64,000 nucleotides of DNA. Origin: Pseudomonas sp. J452 (GTDB taxonomy: Bacteria; Pseudomonadota; Gammaproteobacteria; Pseudomonadales; Pseudomonadaceae). Location of the stretch: the NCBI RefSeq assembly GCF_024666525.1, contig NZ_CP088294.1, forward strand, positions 2,790,001 to 2,854,000, in the 5' to 3' direction. Every line of letters starts with the position of its first letter. Within the stretch, counting starts at the first letter, position 1. Of the stretch, positions 26,022 to 33,015 are shown one piece after another. The notes under the pieces are model-generated. The model was not told the origin of the DNA. It was given only the letters and a program-made list of their open reading frames with translations, and made no database searches. Made by a program: the position numbers and the translations under genes.

Positions 26022-26094
26022 CCGTAGGGTGGAAAACCGCGAAGCGTTTTCCACCGTGCTCTGGTGGATGTGAAAAGCGACATCCACCCTACGG
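26022..26094. repeat. Compound palindrome CCGTAGGGTGGA...
   Basis: Outer arms CCGTAGGGTGG (26022-26032) and CCACCCTACGG (26084-26094) enclose an inner GGAAAACCGC/GCGTTTTCC hairpin. Related to the repeat at 9983-10040. It lies between the deiminase and carboxylase genes of the guanidine operon. Confidence 0.8.
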
Positions 26095-26199
26095 CTGTTG
26101 GTCCTGCTTCTGCTGCTGTGCGGGTTGCTGCTCCAGGCACTGGCCCGAGCGGCTCTGGCACAGGCGGAACAGCCATTCGCGAAGCTGCTTCAGTCCCAT
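26089..26199 (-). CDS. Possible 36-aa small ORF overlapping the deiminase gene end
   Basis: An ATG inside the last codons of the upstream deiminase gene (ATGGGACTGA overlap) opens 36 codons: [16 protein letters not shown], then a Gln-rich tail ending at TAG inside the 26022-26094 palindrome. It has an amphipathic start and a biased composition, but no known family. It may be a translationally coupled small protein or chance. Confidence 0.3.
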   Translation of the reverse strand: MGLKQLREWLFRLCQSRSGQCLEQQPAQQQKQDQQP

Positions 26200-26825
26200 A
26201 CCAGCACCTCGGCCGGGGTCGGGTTCCAGCCGTTGCAGGGGTTGTTCAGTTGCGGGCAGTTGGAGATCAGCACGATGACGTCCATATGCGCGACCAGTTC
26301 GACGTACTTGCCTGGCGCGGAGATGCCGTCCTCGAAGGTCAGGCCGCCCTCGGGTGTCACCGGCACGTTCATGAAGAAGTTGATATTGGCGCCGATGTCG
26401 CGCTTCTCCAGGCGGCCGTCGTGCAGGCTGGCGCGCAGGAAGTTGTCGCGGCAGCTGTGCATATAGCGCTTGTCCAGGGCGTACCTGACCGTGTTGCTCT
26501 CCTGGGCGCAGGCACCGCCGAGGGTGTCGTGGCGCCCGCACGTGTCGGCGCTGATGGTCAGCAGCGGGTTGCCCAGGTTGGAGTAGAGAACGGTGCCGGT
26601 GGTCAGGTACACGCTGTTCTGCTTGCGCAGGGTGCGTTGCGGGTCGTAGCGCTCGCGTGGGTTCTTGGCGCTGAAGAACAGCGTGTCGACCGCTTGGTTA
26701 CCTTCCAGGTCGAGCAGGCGCACGGTCTGCCCGGCTTTGACTTCGCAGAGGAACGGCTCGCCGGCTGGGATCTCGTGGCGGTAGACGGCGGCTTCGGGGT
26801 GCTTGTCGCTATGGGTAAGAGTCAT
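26190..26825 (-). CDS. Carboxyguanidine deiminase subunit (urea carboxylase-associated protein 2)
   Basis: A 211-aa DUF1989-family protein. It has [10 protein letters not shown], then [15 protein letters not shown] and N-I-N-F-F-M-N-V-P, with Cys/His positions likely to bind zinc. This family, long annotated as urea amidolyase-associated, was shown to form carboxyguanidine deiminase (CgdAB), which converts carboxyguanidine to allophanate and ammonia. The start M-T-L-T-H-S-D-K lies 11 bp after the companion gene; the longer frame to 27152 overlaps that gene and is rejected. Confidence 0.88.
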   Translation of the reverse strand: MTLTHSDKHPEAAVYRHEIPAGEPFLCEVKAGQTVRLLDLEGNQAVDTLFFSAKNPRERYDPQRTLRKQNSVYLTTGTVLYSNLGNPLLTISADTCGRHDTLGGACAQESNTVRYALDKRYMHSCRDNFLRASLHDGRLEKRDIGANINFFMNVPVTPEGGLTFEDGISAPGKYVELVAHMDVIVLISNCPQLNNPCNGWNPTPAEVLVWD

Positions 26826-26836
26826 GCTGGCAGCCC

Positions 26837-27565
26837 TTAGATATACAGACGTTCGGTGTTGTGGAAGCCGCGGCCGTTTTCCGGGCGCGAGGTGCGGCAG
26901 AGCACGCTGATGCCGTCGCTCTCGACGCGGCTCCAGCTCAGCTGCACCGGCTTGGGTGCGTACTCGGGATTCGGGTCCATTGGGTGCTGCAGGGCGGTGA
27001 GCACCACCAGGGTGTCCATCGGTGCGTACAGCTCGATGTAGTCGCCGGCCTTGGAGTTGCCGGGTTCGAAATGGAAGCGGCCGTCGCCGTCGACGCTGAC
27101 TTTGCTGAACAGGTTGAGCGCCATCAGCAGGTCCTGCAGGTTCAGGTTCCACTTGCCCATTTCCACCAGCAGGTTGTCCACGCCGTTGCGGAAGTAGCCG
27201 TTGCGCAGCTCCTGGTAGCGCCCGGCACCGTACTTCTCGGTGACTTCCTCGGCATTCAGCACGCCGCCGAAGCTGTCATGCCAGCCGCAGGTGTCGGCGG
27301 TAATCGCAGCGAGCACGCGGCCCATGTCCGAGTACAGGCAGTGGCCGGCGGTGAGCTTGGCGGTGTGCTGGCACTTGAGGGTGTCCGGCAGGTTGAGGCG
27401 CTCGCTTTTCTCGGCGGCGGAAAGCAGCAGCAGGCTGACGTTGGCGCCACCTTCGAGATCGGTGATGCGCAGCAGCTGGCCACGCTTGAGGACGAAGGAG
27501 GTGTGGCCGCCGCCGGGTACGAGTTCCTCGTACAGGCTGGGGCGCAGGGTCAGGGATGCGGTCAT
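26837..27565 (-). CDS. Carboxyguanidine deiminase subunit (urea carboxylase-associated protein 1)
   Basis: A 242-aa DUF1989 protein paralogous to the next gene. Shared motifs are [23 protein letters not shown] and N-L-F-S-K-V. It forms the second subunit of the heteromeric CgdAB deiminase. A ribosome site (AAGGAG) lies upstream of the ATG. It is placed between the transporter ATPase and the second subunit gene, with gaps of about 10 bp, so the three are co-transcribed. Confidence 0.88.
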   Translation of the reverse strand: MTASLTLRPSLYEELVPGGGHTSFVLKRGQLLRITDLEGGANVSLLLLSAAEKSERLNLPDTLKCQHTAKLTAGHCLYSDMGRVLAAITADTCGWHDSFGGVLNAEEVTEKYGAGRYQELRNGYFRNGVDNLLVEMGKWNLNLQDLLMALNLFSKVSVDGDGRFHFEPGNSKAGDYIELYAPMDTLVVLTALQHPMDPNPEYAPKPVQLSWSRVESDGISVLCRTSRPENGRGFHNTERLYI

Positions 27566-27574
27566 GGTTGCTCC

Positions 27575-28369
27575 TTACAGGGCCGGTTGCGGGGTGCCGG
27601 TGATGTGCGCCGGCAGCGCCTCGACGGCGGCGCGGGTGGCGCGGCGGTCGCTGTTCAGGGGGATGTCATAGGTGATGCGCGCGCCGAAGGCGTTCGGTGC
27701 GTGCGGGTCGATACGGGTCTTGTCGAACACCAGCAGGCGGGTGCCGAGGCTGAAGCCTTCACTCAGGTCGTGGGTGACCATAAATACGGTCAGCTTGGTC
27801 TCGTTCCACAGCTCCAGCAGCAGGGCGTGCATGTCCTTGCGAATGCCCGGGTCCAGCGCGCCGAAGGGCTCGTCGAGCAGCAGCACGCGCGGCTTCATGA
27901 TCAGCGCCTGGGCGATGGCCAGGCGTTGCTGCATGCCGCCGGAGAGCTGGCTGGGGTATTTGTCCAGGGCGTGGCCGAGGCCGACTTTCTTGAGGATGAC
28001 TGCCGCCTGTTCGCGGGCGTCGCGCTTGGCGGCGCCGAACAGGCGACCGAGCAGCGGTGAACGTGGCAGCTCCAGGCCGATGGCGACGTTGTCCAGCACG
28101 CTCAGGTGCGGGAACACCGAGTAGCGCTGGAACACCACGCCACGGCTGCTATCCGGCTCGCCGGCCAGCGGCTGGCCAGCCAGCAGAATCTCGCCACGGC
28201 TGGCGCGCTCCTGGCCCAGCAGCAGGCGCAGAAAGGTCGACTTGCCGCAGCCGGACGCGCCGACCAGGGTGCAGAACTCGCCCTCGTTGATGCTCAGGTT
28301 CAGGCGCTCCAGAACAACCTGATCGGCGTATTCCTGCCACACGTTTTTGACTTCGATGAAGGCGCTCAT
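27575..28369 (-). CDS. ABC transporter ATP-binding protein (guanidine/urea uptake)
   Basis: ATPase of 264 aa in the nitrate/taurine (TauB/SsuB-like) class. Walker A is G-A-S-G-C-G-K-S-T at about 37-45, the signature L-S-G-G-M-Q-Q-R, and Walker B V-L-L-L-D-E-P. Its start overlaps the permease stop by 4 nt. With the permease and two binding proteins it forms an uptake system under guanidine-I riboswitch control. Confidence 0.9.
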   Translation of the reverse strand: MSAFIEVKNVWQEYADQVVLERLNLSINEGEFCTLVGASGCGKSTFLRLLLGQERASRGEILLAGQPLAGEPDSSRGVVFQRYSVFPHLSVLDNVAIGLELPRSPLLGRLFGAAKRDAREQAAVILKKVGLGHALDKYPSQLSGGMQQRLAIAQALIMKPRVLLLDEPFGALDPGIRKDMHALLLELWNETKLTVFMVTHDLSEGFSLGTRLLVFDKTRIDPHAPNAFGARITYDIPLNSDRRATRAAVEALPAHITGTPQPAL

Positions 28370-29181
28370 GCTTTTGCTCCTTCATACCAGGGGAAGACCA
28401 AGCGGGTGGTCTGCCGCAGGCCCAGGTCCATCAGCCAGGCGAGCAGGGTGATCCACACCACGTACGGCAGGATCACGTCCATCGCCATATAGCGACGCAC
28501 GAGGAAGATGCGGTAACCCAGGCCGTCGGTGGCGGCGATGGCTTCGGCGGCGATCAGGAACAGCCAGGCCGAGCCCAGCACCAGGCGCAGGGCGATCAGC
28601 AGGCGCGGCAGCAACTGCGGCAGCACCACGCGCAGGATCAGGGTCCAGGTGCTGGCGCCGAGGGTCTGCGCCTTGATCAGGATTTCCTGGGGGATTTCGC
28701 GGGCGCGCTGTTCCAGGTCGCGGGCTAATACGGGGGTAATGCCGATCACGATCAGCATCACTTTGGATAATTCGCCGAGGCCGAAAACGATAAACAGGAT
28801 CGGCAGGATCGCCAGCGGTGGCACCATCGACAGCACGGTCAGCAGCGGCGACAGCGGCGCGCGGAACAACGGCAGGATGCCCGCCGCGATGCCCAGGCAC
28901 AGGCCGACCAGCGCGGCGATGCCAATGCCCATGCCGAGGCGGGCCAGGCTGGCGGCACTGTCCTGCCAGAACAGGTAGTTTCCGCTGCGTTTGTCCTCGG
29001 TAAAGGCCAGGCGGTCGATGGCGTCGGCCATCTGCGCCGCGCTGGGCAGCAGCTTGTCGTTGGGGTTGTCCGTCAGCCGCGCCGCCGAACCCATGAAGTA
29101 GGCGAACAGCAGCAGGGCGAAGGGCAGCAGGATCAGCAGCAGGCGGCCGCCGCGGTCCGGGTGTCGGTTGATCAGGCGCAT
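28366..29181 (-). CDS. ABC transporter permease (guanidine/urea uptake)
   Basis: Permease of 271 aa in the binding-protein-dependent (TauC/SsuC-like) class. Several membrane helices are visible, and the cytoplasmic coupling loop reads E-I-L-I-K-A-Q-T-L-G-A-S. The start M-R-L-I-N-R-H-P was chosen because the extra 16 codons upstream fall inside a CTCTCCC repeat. It overlaps the ATPase gene by 4 nt. Confidence 0.9.
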   Translation of the reverse strand: MRLINRHPDRGGRLLLILLPFALLLFAYFMGSAARLTDNPNDKLLPSAAQMADAIDRLAFTEDKRSGNYLFWQDSAASLARLGMGIGIAALVGLCLGIAAGILPLFRAPLSPLLTVLSMVPPLAILPILFIVFGLGELSKVMLIVIGITPVLARDLEQRAREIPQEILIKAQTLGASTWTLILRVVLPQLLPRLLIALRLVLGSAWLFLIAAEAIAATDGLGYRIFLVRRYMAMDVILPYVVWITLLAWLMDLGLRQTTRLVFPWYEGAKA

Positions 29182-29203
29182 GGATGCATCTCTGAGAGCA
29201 GAT

Positions 29204-29250
29204 TCCCTCTCCCCCGGCCCCTCTCCCATGAATGGGAGAGGGGGAGGGAA
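29204..29250. repeat. CTCTCCC-type palindromic repeat
   Basis: CCTCTCCCATGAATGGGAGAGG hairpin-type repeat (arms CCTCTCCC/GGGAGAGG) directly upstream of the permease gene and next to MITE copy C. Confidence 0.7.
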
Positions 29251-29254
29251 AGCC

Positions 29255-29400
29255 TTAGAACCGGTCTCGGATCTCTTGATCGTCGGCCATCCTGCGTTGA
29301 AATTGGGCTCGGGCTGCTCATTTACAGCTCGTAAACTCCGCGCCCTCGCCCAATTTCGCCTTGCCTGGCTCTAGCTCAAAAAATCCTAAACAGGTTCTTA
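29255..29400. mobile_element. MITE family 1, copy C
   Basis: A 146-bp element flanked by TTA on both sides. The left end is GAACCGGTCTCGGATC; the right end is the complement of GAACCTGTTTAGGATT. The right TTA (29398-29400) is the complement of the TAA stop codon of the binding-protein gene. It is inserted in the opposite orientation to copies A and E relative to the abutting gene, so either end can face the stop codon. Confidence 0.8.
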
Positions 29401-30465
29401 CAGCGTGCCGTCGGCTGCCATCTGCATAAACGAAGGGTCGAAGCGCAGCTTGAGGTTGCCTTGGTCGCCGGTGGTCACATCCTTGGCGAAGCCCATGCCG
29501 ATGGCGTCGGCACTTTTCGCGCCTTCACCGAGCAGGCCGTGGCTGAAGGAGAACTCGGCCACCTTGCTCATGGTCGCCGGCAGTTTCGGGCTGTTGGCGA
29601 AGGCCACGGCATCCTTGGCGCTGTAGAACATCTTGGTGGCAGCCAGCTGCGCTTCGTAGCCGGCCAGGTCGGTGCCGGAGGTCTTGGCCATGTGCTCGCG
29701 GGCGGCCTTGCCTGCGTCGGTGTCGGCACTCATGGTCGCCATGATTTCGTACCAGGCGCCGGTCAGGGCTTTGCCCAGGGCGGGGTTGTCTTTCAGGGTG
29801 TCGCTGTTGACCACCATCAGGTCGATGATCTCGCCGGGGATCTGGCTGGAGTCGAAGACCTTGGTCACGCCCGGGGTGGCTTCGATTTCGGCCAACAGCG
29901 GGTTCCAGGTGGTCACGGCGGTGACGTCGTCGGTGGCGAAGGCGGCCACCAGGTCGGCGTCGGAGGTGTTGACCACTTTCAGGTCTTTTTCGCTGAGGTT
30001 GGCCTTTTCCAGGCCACGGGCGAGCAGGTAGTGCGACACCGACAGTTCGACTAGGTTGACGCTCTGGCCCTTGAGGTCGCCGAGGGTCTTCTTCTCACCT
30101 TTGAGCACCACGCCATCGTTGCCGTTGGAGAAGTCGCCGATGATCAGCGCTGTGGAGTCGACGCCACCGGCGGCGGGAATGGTCAGGGCGTCCATGTTGG
30201 TCATGGTGCAGCCATCGAACTGGCCGGCGGTGTACTGGTTGATCGACTCGACGTAGTCATTGAGCTGCACCACATCGATGTTGATGTCGTACTTCTTCGC
30301 CCACTTGTCGACGATGCCTTCGGCCTGGCCGTATTCCCAAGGCATCCAGCCGGCATAGATGGTCCAGCAGACGCTGAAGTCGGTCTTCGGGGCAGCGAGG
30401 GCGGGGAAGCTCAGGGCGGCGGACAGGCCGGTAGCGATCAGCGAGGACAGCAGAGACTTGCGCAT
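29398..30465 (-). CDS. Periplasmic binding protein of the guanidine/urea ABC transporter, copy 1
   Basis: A 355-aa NMT1/TauA-like binding protein. It has a Sec signal peptide (cleavage after P-A-L-A-A, about residue 25), then C-W-T-I-Y-A-G-W-M-P-W and T-M-T-N-M-D-A-L-T-I-P-A-A-G-G-V-D-S-T-A. It carries its own guanidine-I riboswitch immediately upstream and a GAGGTC ribosome site 5 nt before the ATG. It is a paralogue of the protein at 30872. The MITE at its stop codon separates it from the permease gene. Confidence 0.9.
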   Translation of the reverse strand: MRKSLLSSLIATGLSAALSFPALAAPKTDFSVCWTIYAGWMPWEYGQAEGIVDKWAKKYDINIDVVQLNDYVESINQYTAGQFDGCTMTNMDALTIPAAGGVDSTALIIGDFSNGNDGVVLKGEKKTLGDLKGQSVNLVELSVSHYLLARGLEKANLSEKDLKVVNTSDADLVAAFATDDVTAVTTWNPLLAEIEATPGVTKVFDSSQIPGEIIDLMVVNSDTLKDNPALGKALTGAWYEIMATMSADTDAGKAAREHMAKTSGTDLAGYEAQLAATKMFYSAKDAVAFANSPKLPATMSKVAEFSFSHGLLGEGAKSADAIGMGFAKDVTTGDQGNLKLRFDPSFMQMAADGTL

Positions 30466-30470
30466 GGGTA

Positions 30471-30476
30471 GACCTC
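30471..30476 (-). promoter_or_regulatory. Ribosome site complementary to riboswitch stem
   Basis: On the minus strand this reads GAGGTC, 5 nt before the ATG. It is perfectly complementary to GACCTC at 30574-30579 within the guanidine-I aptamer. The second riboswitch-gene pair has the same relation (31938-31943 against 32031-32036). Confidence 0.5.
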
Positions 30477-30536
30477 CAGTTCTAGGGAATGCGGGCAGGA
30501 GCAGCGCGGCACGTGCCTGGCTAGCCAGGTGGCGCG

Positions 30537-30645
30537 TTCTCCCGGGCTTTTATCCCGCCGTGTAACCCCGAACGAGGTCGCCAACTCTCGGACCAGTCAC
30601 TTGCCGTTCTGTGGAGAGCGACGAGCCGGAACCCTAGTCAGCCAT
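30537..30645 (-). ncRNA. Guanidine-I (ykkC) riboswitch, copy 1
   Basis: Reading the minus strand from about 30638: CTAGGGTTCCG, then ACTGGTCCGAGAG, ACCTC with partner GGGGT, and ACACGGCGGGATAAAAGCCC with GGGAGA. These are the conserved blocks of the ykkC subtype 1 aptamer, which binds guanidinium and turns genes on. A 14-bp perfect palindrome CCTGGCTAGCCAGG (30516-30529) lies between aptamer and start codon. There is no U-run, so translational control is likely. Confidence 0.95.
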
Positions 30646-30871
30646 TGCAAATTGTCGTGCCGCGCCCCTTGCGGGGTGCTTCTGCATGTGTGAGCTAAAG
30701 CGAACATCGTGCCAGTTGGCGCAAAGCGCTTGGCCTGGCGCTTTGCGTGGTGAGCATGGTGGCGGATGGGATGGCTGGTTGCGCCATCCTGGTGCGCGGT
30801 GTTCGTTGTTGGTGCCTGGGCGCGTCCTTGGTCGCGCCATTCGCGAATAAATCCGCTGCCACAACAGCCTG
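30646..30871. other. Intergenic stretch between the two binding-protein genes
   Basis: This region lies between the stop codon of the upstream binding protein and the first riboswitch. A GC-rich inverted motif (GCGCCATT/AATGGCGC-like around 30835-30850) and GCGCAAAGCG/CGCTTTGCG arms near 30720-30747 could form a terminator-like hairpin. No gene was seen. A promoter for the second riboswitch unit is expected here but is not recognisable. Confidence 0.3.
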
Positions 30872-31933
30872 TTAAAGCTTGGCTTCGGCGGCCTGTTGCA
30901 TATAGCTGGGGTCGAAGCGCAGCTTGATCTGCGCCGGGTTGCCCAGCACGCGGTTGCCGCTGAAGCTGATGCCGAGCAAATCCAGGCCATTGCCCTGGTT
31001 GCCGAGCAGGTGGTGGACGTCGGCGAACTGGGCGACCCGCTGCATCAGCGCTGGCATCTTGTCGCTGCTGGCAAAGGCATGCGCCGAGCGGGGCGAGTAG
31101 AAGGAGCGGATGGTCTTCAGTTGCAGATCGAAGTCTTCCAGGGTGGTGCCCGCCGCAGTTGCCATCTGCGTGCGGGCGGCCTTGCCGTCGGCGGTCGGCA
31201 TGCCCATCAGGCGCATGCCTTCGTACCAGGCGCCGGTCAGCGCTTTGCCCAGTTCAGGATGTTCGGTCAGGGTAGCACTGTTGATCACTAGCAGGTCGAG
31301 GATTTCGCCGGGGATATGGTGCGAACTGAACACCTGGGTGGTGTCGCCGTCCTGGCGCAGGTCGGAGAGGATCGGGTTCCAGGTCACCACCGCATCACCC
31401 TTGCCGCTGCGCCAGACCTGGGCCAGGTCCTTGTCCGAGACGTTCTCGATGATCACATCGCTTTCCTGCAGGTGCGCCCATTCCAGGGCGCGGCCGAGCA
31501 GGTAGTGGGAAACCGAGTTTTCCACCAGCAGGATGGTCTTGCCCTTGAGATCCTTGATGTCGCGATTGCCGCCACGCACCAGGATGCCGTCGGCGCCAGC
31601 GGAGAAGTCGCCGACGATCAGTGCGGTGGAGTCGACCCCGGCCGCAGCCGGGATGGTCAGGGCGTCCATGTTGGTCATGGCGCAGGCGGCGTAGTCGCCG
31701 GCGGTGTACTGCTCGATGGAGGCGACGTAGTCCGGCACCTGTTCGACCTCGATCTGGATGCCGTACTGCTTCGCCCATTTGTCGATGATGCCCTGTTCGG
31801 CCATCTGCCCCCAGAGCATCCAGCCGGCGTAGATCGACCAGCAGACCTTGAACTTGGGGTTTTCCGCGCTGGCGCCGAGTGGTTGCAGGAGTAGCAGGGC
31901 GAGCAGGCAGGGGAGCAGGGCGCGTAGTGACAT
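30872..31933 (-). CDS. Periplasmic binding protein of the guanidine/urea ABC transporter, copy 2
   Basis: A 353-aa paralogue of the 29398 gene. The signal peptide ends near G-A-S-A-E-N, and the motifs C-W-S-I-Y-A-G-W-M-L-W and A-M-T-N-M-D-A-L-T-I-P-A-A-A-G-V-D-S-T-A are shared. Start M-S-L-R-A-L-L-P has a GAGGTC ribosome site; the frame open to 31966 is not used. It is first in the operon, under its own guanidine-I riboswitch. Two binding proteins sharing one permease could widen ligand range (guanidine and urea or methylguanidine, for example). Confidence 0.9.
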   Translation of the reverse strand: MSLRALLPCLLALLLLQPLGASAENPKFKVCWSIYAGWMLWGQMAEQGIIDKWAKQYGIQIEVEQVPDYVASIEQYTAGDYAACAMTNMDALTIPAAAGVDSTALIVGDFSAGADGILVRGGNRDIKDLKGKTILLVENSVSHYLLGRALEWAHLQESDVIIENVSDKDLAQVWRSGKGDAVVTWNPILSDLRQDGDTTQVFSSHHIPGEILDLLVINSATLTEHPELGKALTGAWYEGMRLMGMPTADGKAARTQMATAAGTTLEDFDLQLKTIRSFYSPRSAHAFASSDKMPALMQRVAQFADVHHLLGNQGNGLDLLGISFSGNRVLGNPAQIKLRFDPSYMQQAAEAKL

Positions 31934-31993
31934 GGGGGACCTCAGGCGGATTAACGAAAGACGCACGGGACGGCGGCAGTCATGTGCTGCGCG

Positions 31994-32100
31994 TTCTCCC
32001 GGGCTTTTGTCCCGCCGTGTAACCCCGATCGAGGTCGCCGACTCTCGGACCAGTCACTTGCCGTTTCTGTGTAGAGCGGCGAGCCGGAACCCTAGTCGAC
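31994..32100 (-). ncRNA. Guanidine-I (ykkC) riboswitch, copy 2
   Basis: On the minus strand from about 32096: CTAGGGTTCCGG, ACTGGTCCGAGAG, GACCTC with GGGGTT, ACACGGCGGGACAAAAGCCC and GGGAGA. All conserved ykkC-I blocks are present and nearly identical to copy 1, the differences lying in loops. The start codon of the downstream binding-protein gene is about 60 nt away with no intervening terminator-like U-run. Confidence 0.95.
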
Positions 32101-32421
32101 CATTGTGTTGCAGTGTTGAGGCGACTCCATGTGCCGCGGCAATCCTGTGCAGCGGCTGCATAGCGAATGGCGTGCCAACCCGTGAAATAGCCTTGCGGAT
32201 GTGAGCGGGGTCTCGTTATGACACAGCGAATTGCAGGTGGGAGCACCGTAATAGAGCGGCTGGTGGGTCATTTCAGTGCGTCAGGCCTGGAAATGCATGG
32301 ATACAACTTATCGAACCTGAGGTCGCTGCACTTCACGGCTGGTGGCGTGGTCAAACACAGTGGGAGCAATCCCAGGTGCCGACATTCGTCGGCGCCGTCC
32401 CAGCGGTCGAAGGAGGCCGCC
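32101..32421. other. Intergenic region between divergent riboswitch operon and lipoprotein gene
   Basis: About 320 bp that must hold the promoter of the guanidine operon (minus) and of the lipoprotein gene (plus). A GTCGGC-rich inverted motif (GCCGACATTCGTCGGCG near 32377-32394) lies upstream of the lipoprotein ribosome site. I see no convincing coding capacity. Confidence 0.3.
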
Positions 32422-32931
32422 ATGTCCAGTCGATCAATCCTATTTGCAGTATTGGGTCTGACCTTGAGTGGTTGTGCCGTTTCTGATGATGGTCGTTACT
32501 ACGGCGGCTATTACGGCGGCAGTAGTAGCTATAACGTGCAGCGTTATGAGGTGTATCCGACGTACCCCACGTACCGGGTTTACCGCTATGAGGATGACCG
32601 CCGTTACAACTGGCACCAGGATCGCTATCAGGAGCGGCGCCACCATCACTATGCGCCGGGTTACGACGGGCGCTACGGCTGGCAGGGGCATGATCGGCGC
32701 AATGATCGCCGGGATGAACACCGCGGCCATGAGCATGCGCGGCCGGTACCCAATGTCCACGGCTACAAGCCCTCGCGCCACGATGACAACCGCTACCAGC
32801 AGCGCGAGTACGGACGTAATCAGGTGCTCTCGCGCCCGCAGCCCGGCAAGCACTACCAGATCAGGCGCGAGGATCGACCGCGCCATCAGCAGCGCCATGA
32901 CGATAGGGAAGTGCGTCGAGAACGCAATTAA
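32422..32931 (+). CDS. Tyr/Arg/His-rich lipoprotein of unknown function
   Basis: A 169-aa predicted lipoprotein. Signal peptide L-G-L-T-L-S-G-C puts the lipidated Cys at about residue 18. The mature part is very low complexity, rich in Tyr, Arg, His, Asp and Gly, with short repeats such as Y-Y-G-G and Y-P-T-Y-P-T-Y-R-V-Y-R-Y. The carboxy-terminal third resembles RcnB-like tails (G-K-H-Y-Q-I-R). The start has a strong AAGGAGG site 6 nt upstream. Role unknown; envelope binding of metal or polymer is only a guess. Confidence 0.75.
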   Translation: MSSRSILFAVLGLTLSGCAVSDDGRYYGGYYGGSSSYNVQRYEVYPTYPTYRVYRYEDDRRYNWHQDRYQERRHHHYAPGYDGRYGWQGHDRRNDRRDEHRGHEHARPVPNVHGYKPSRHDDNRYQQREYGRNQVLSRPQPGKHYQIRREDRPRHQQRHDDREVRRERN

Positions 32932-32956
32932 ACTGGCCAGTGGCCGAGCATGAAAA

Positions 32957-32984
32957 AGCCGGCCTGCTAAATGGCAGGCCGGCT
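32957..32984. terminator. Bidirectional terminator between lipoprotein gene and cyaB
   Basis: Perfect 11-bp stem AGCCGGCCTGC/GCAGGCCGGCT with a 6-base loop. On the minus strand it ends with a TTTTT run (32953-32957), making it a good intrinsic terminator for cyaB; on the plus strand the tail is TCTCTGT. Confidence 0.85.
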
Positions 32985-33015
32985 CTCTGTTGGCCACCTT
33001 GCGTTGGCTGCTGCG

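Noticed and set aside
26190..27152. Extended start of the second deiminase gene (320 aa)
   Set aside because: The extra 109 residues are an out-of-frame reading of the neighbouring subunit gene. M-T-L-T-H-S-D-K starts the conserved domain.
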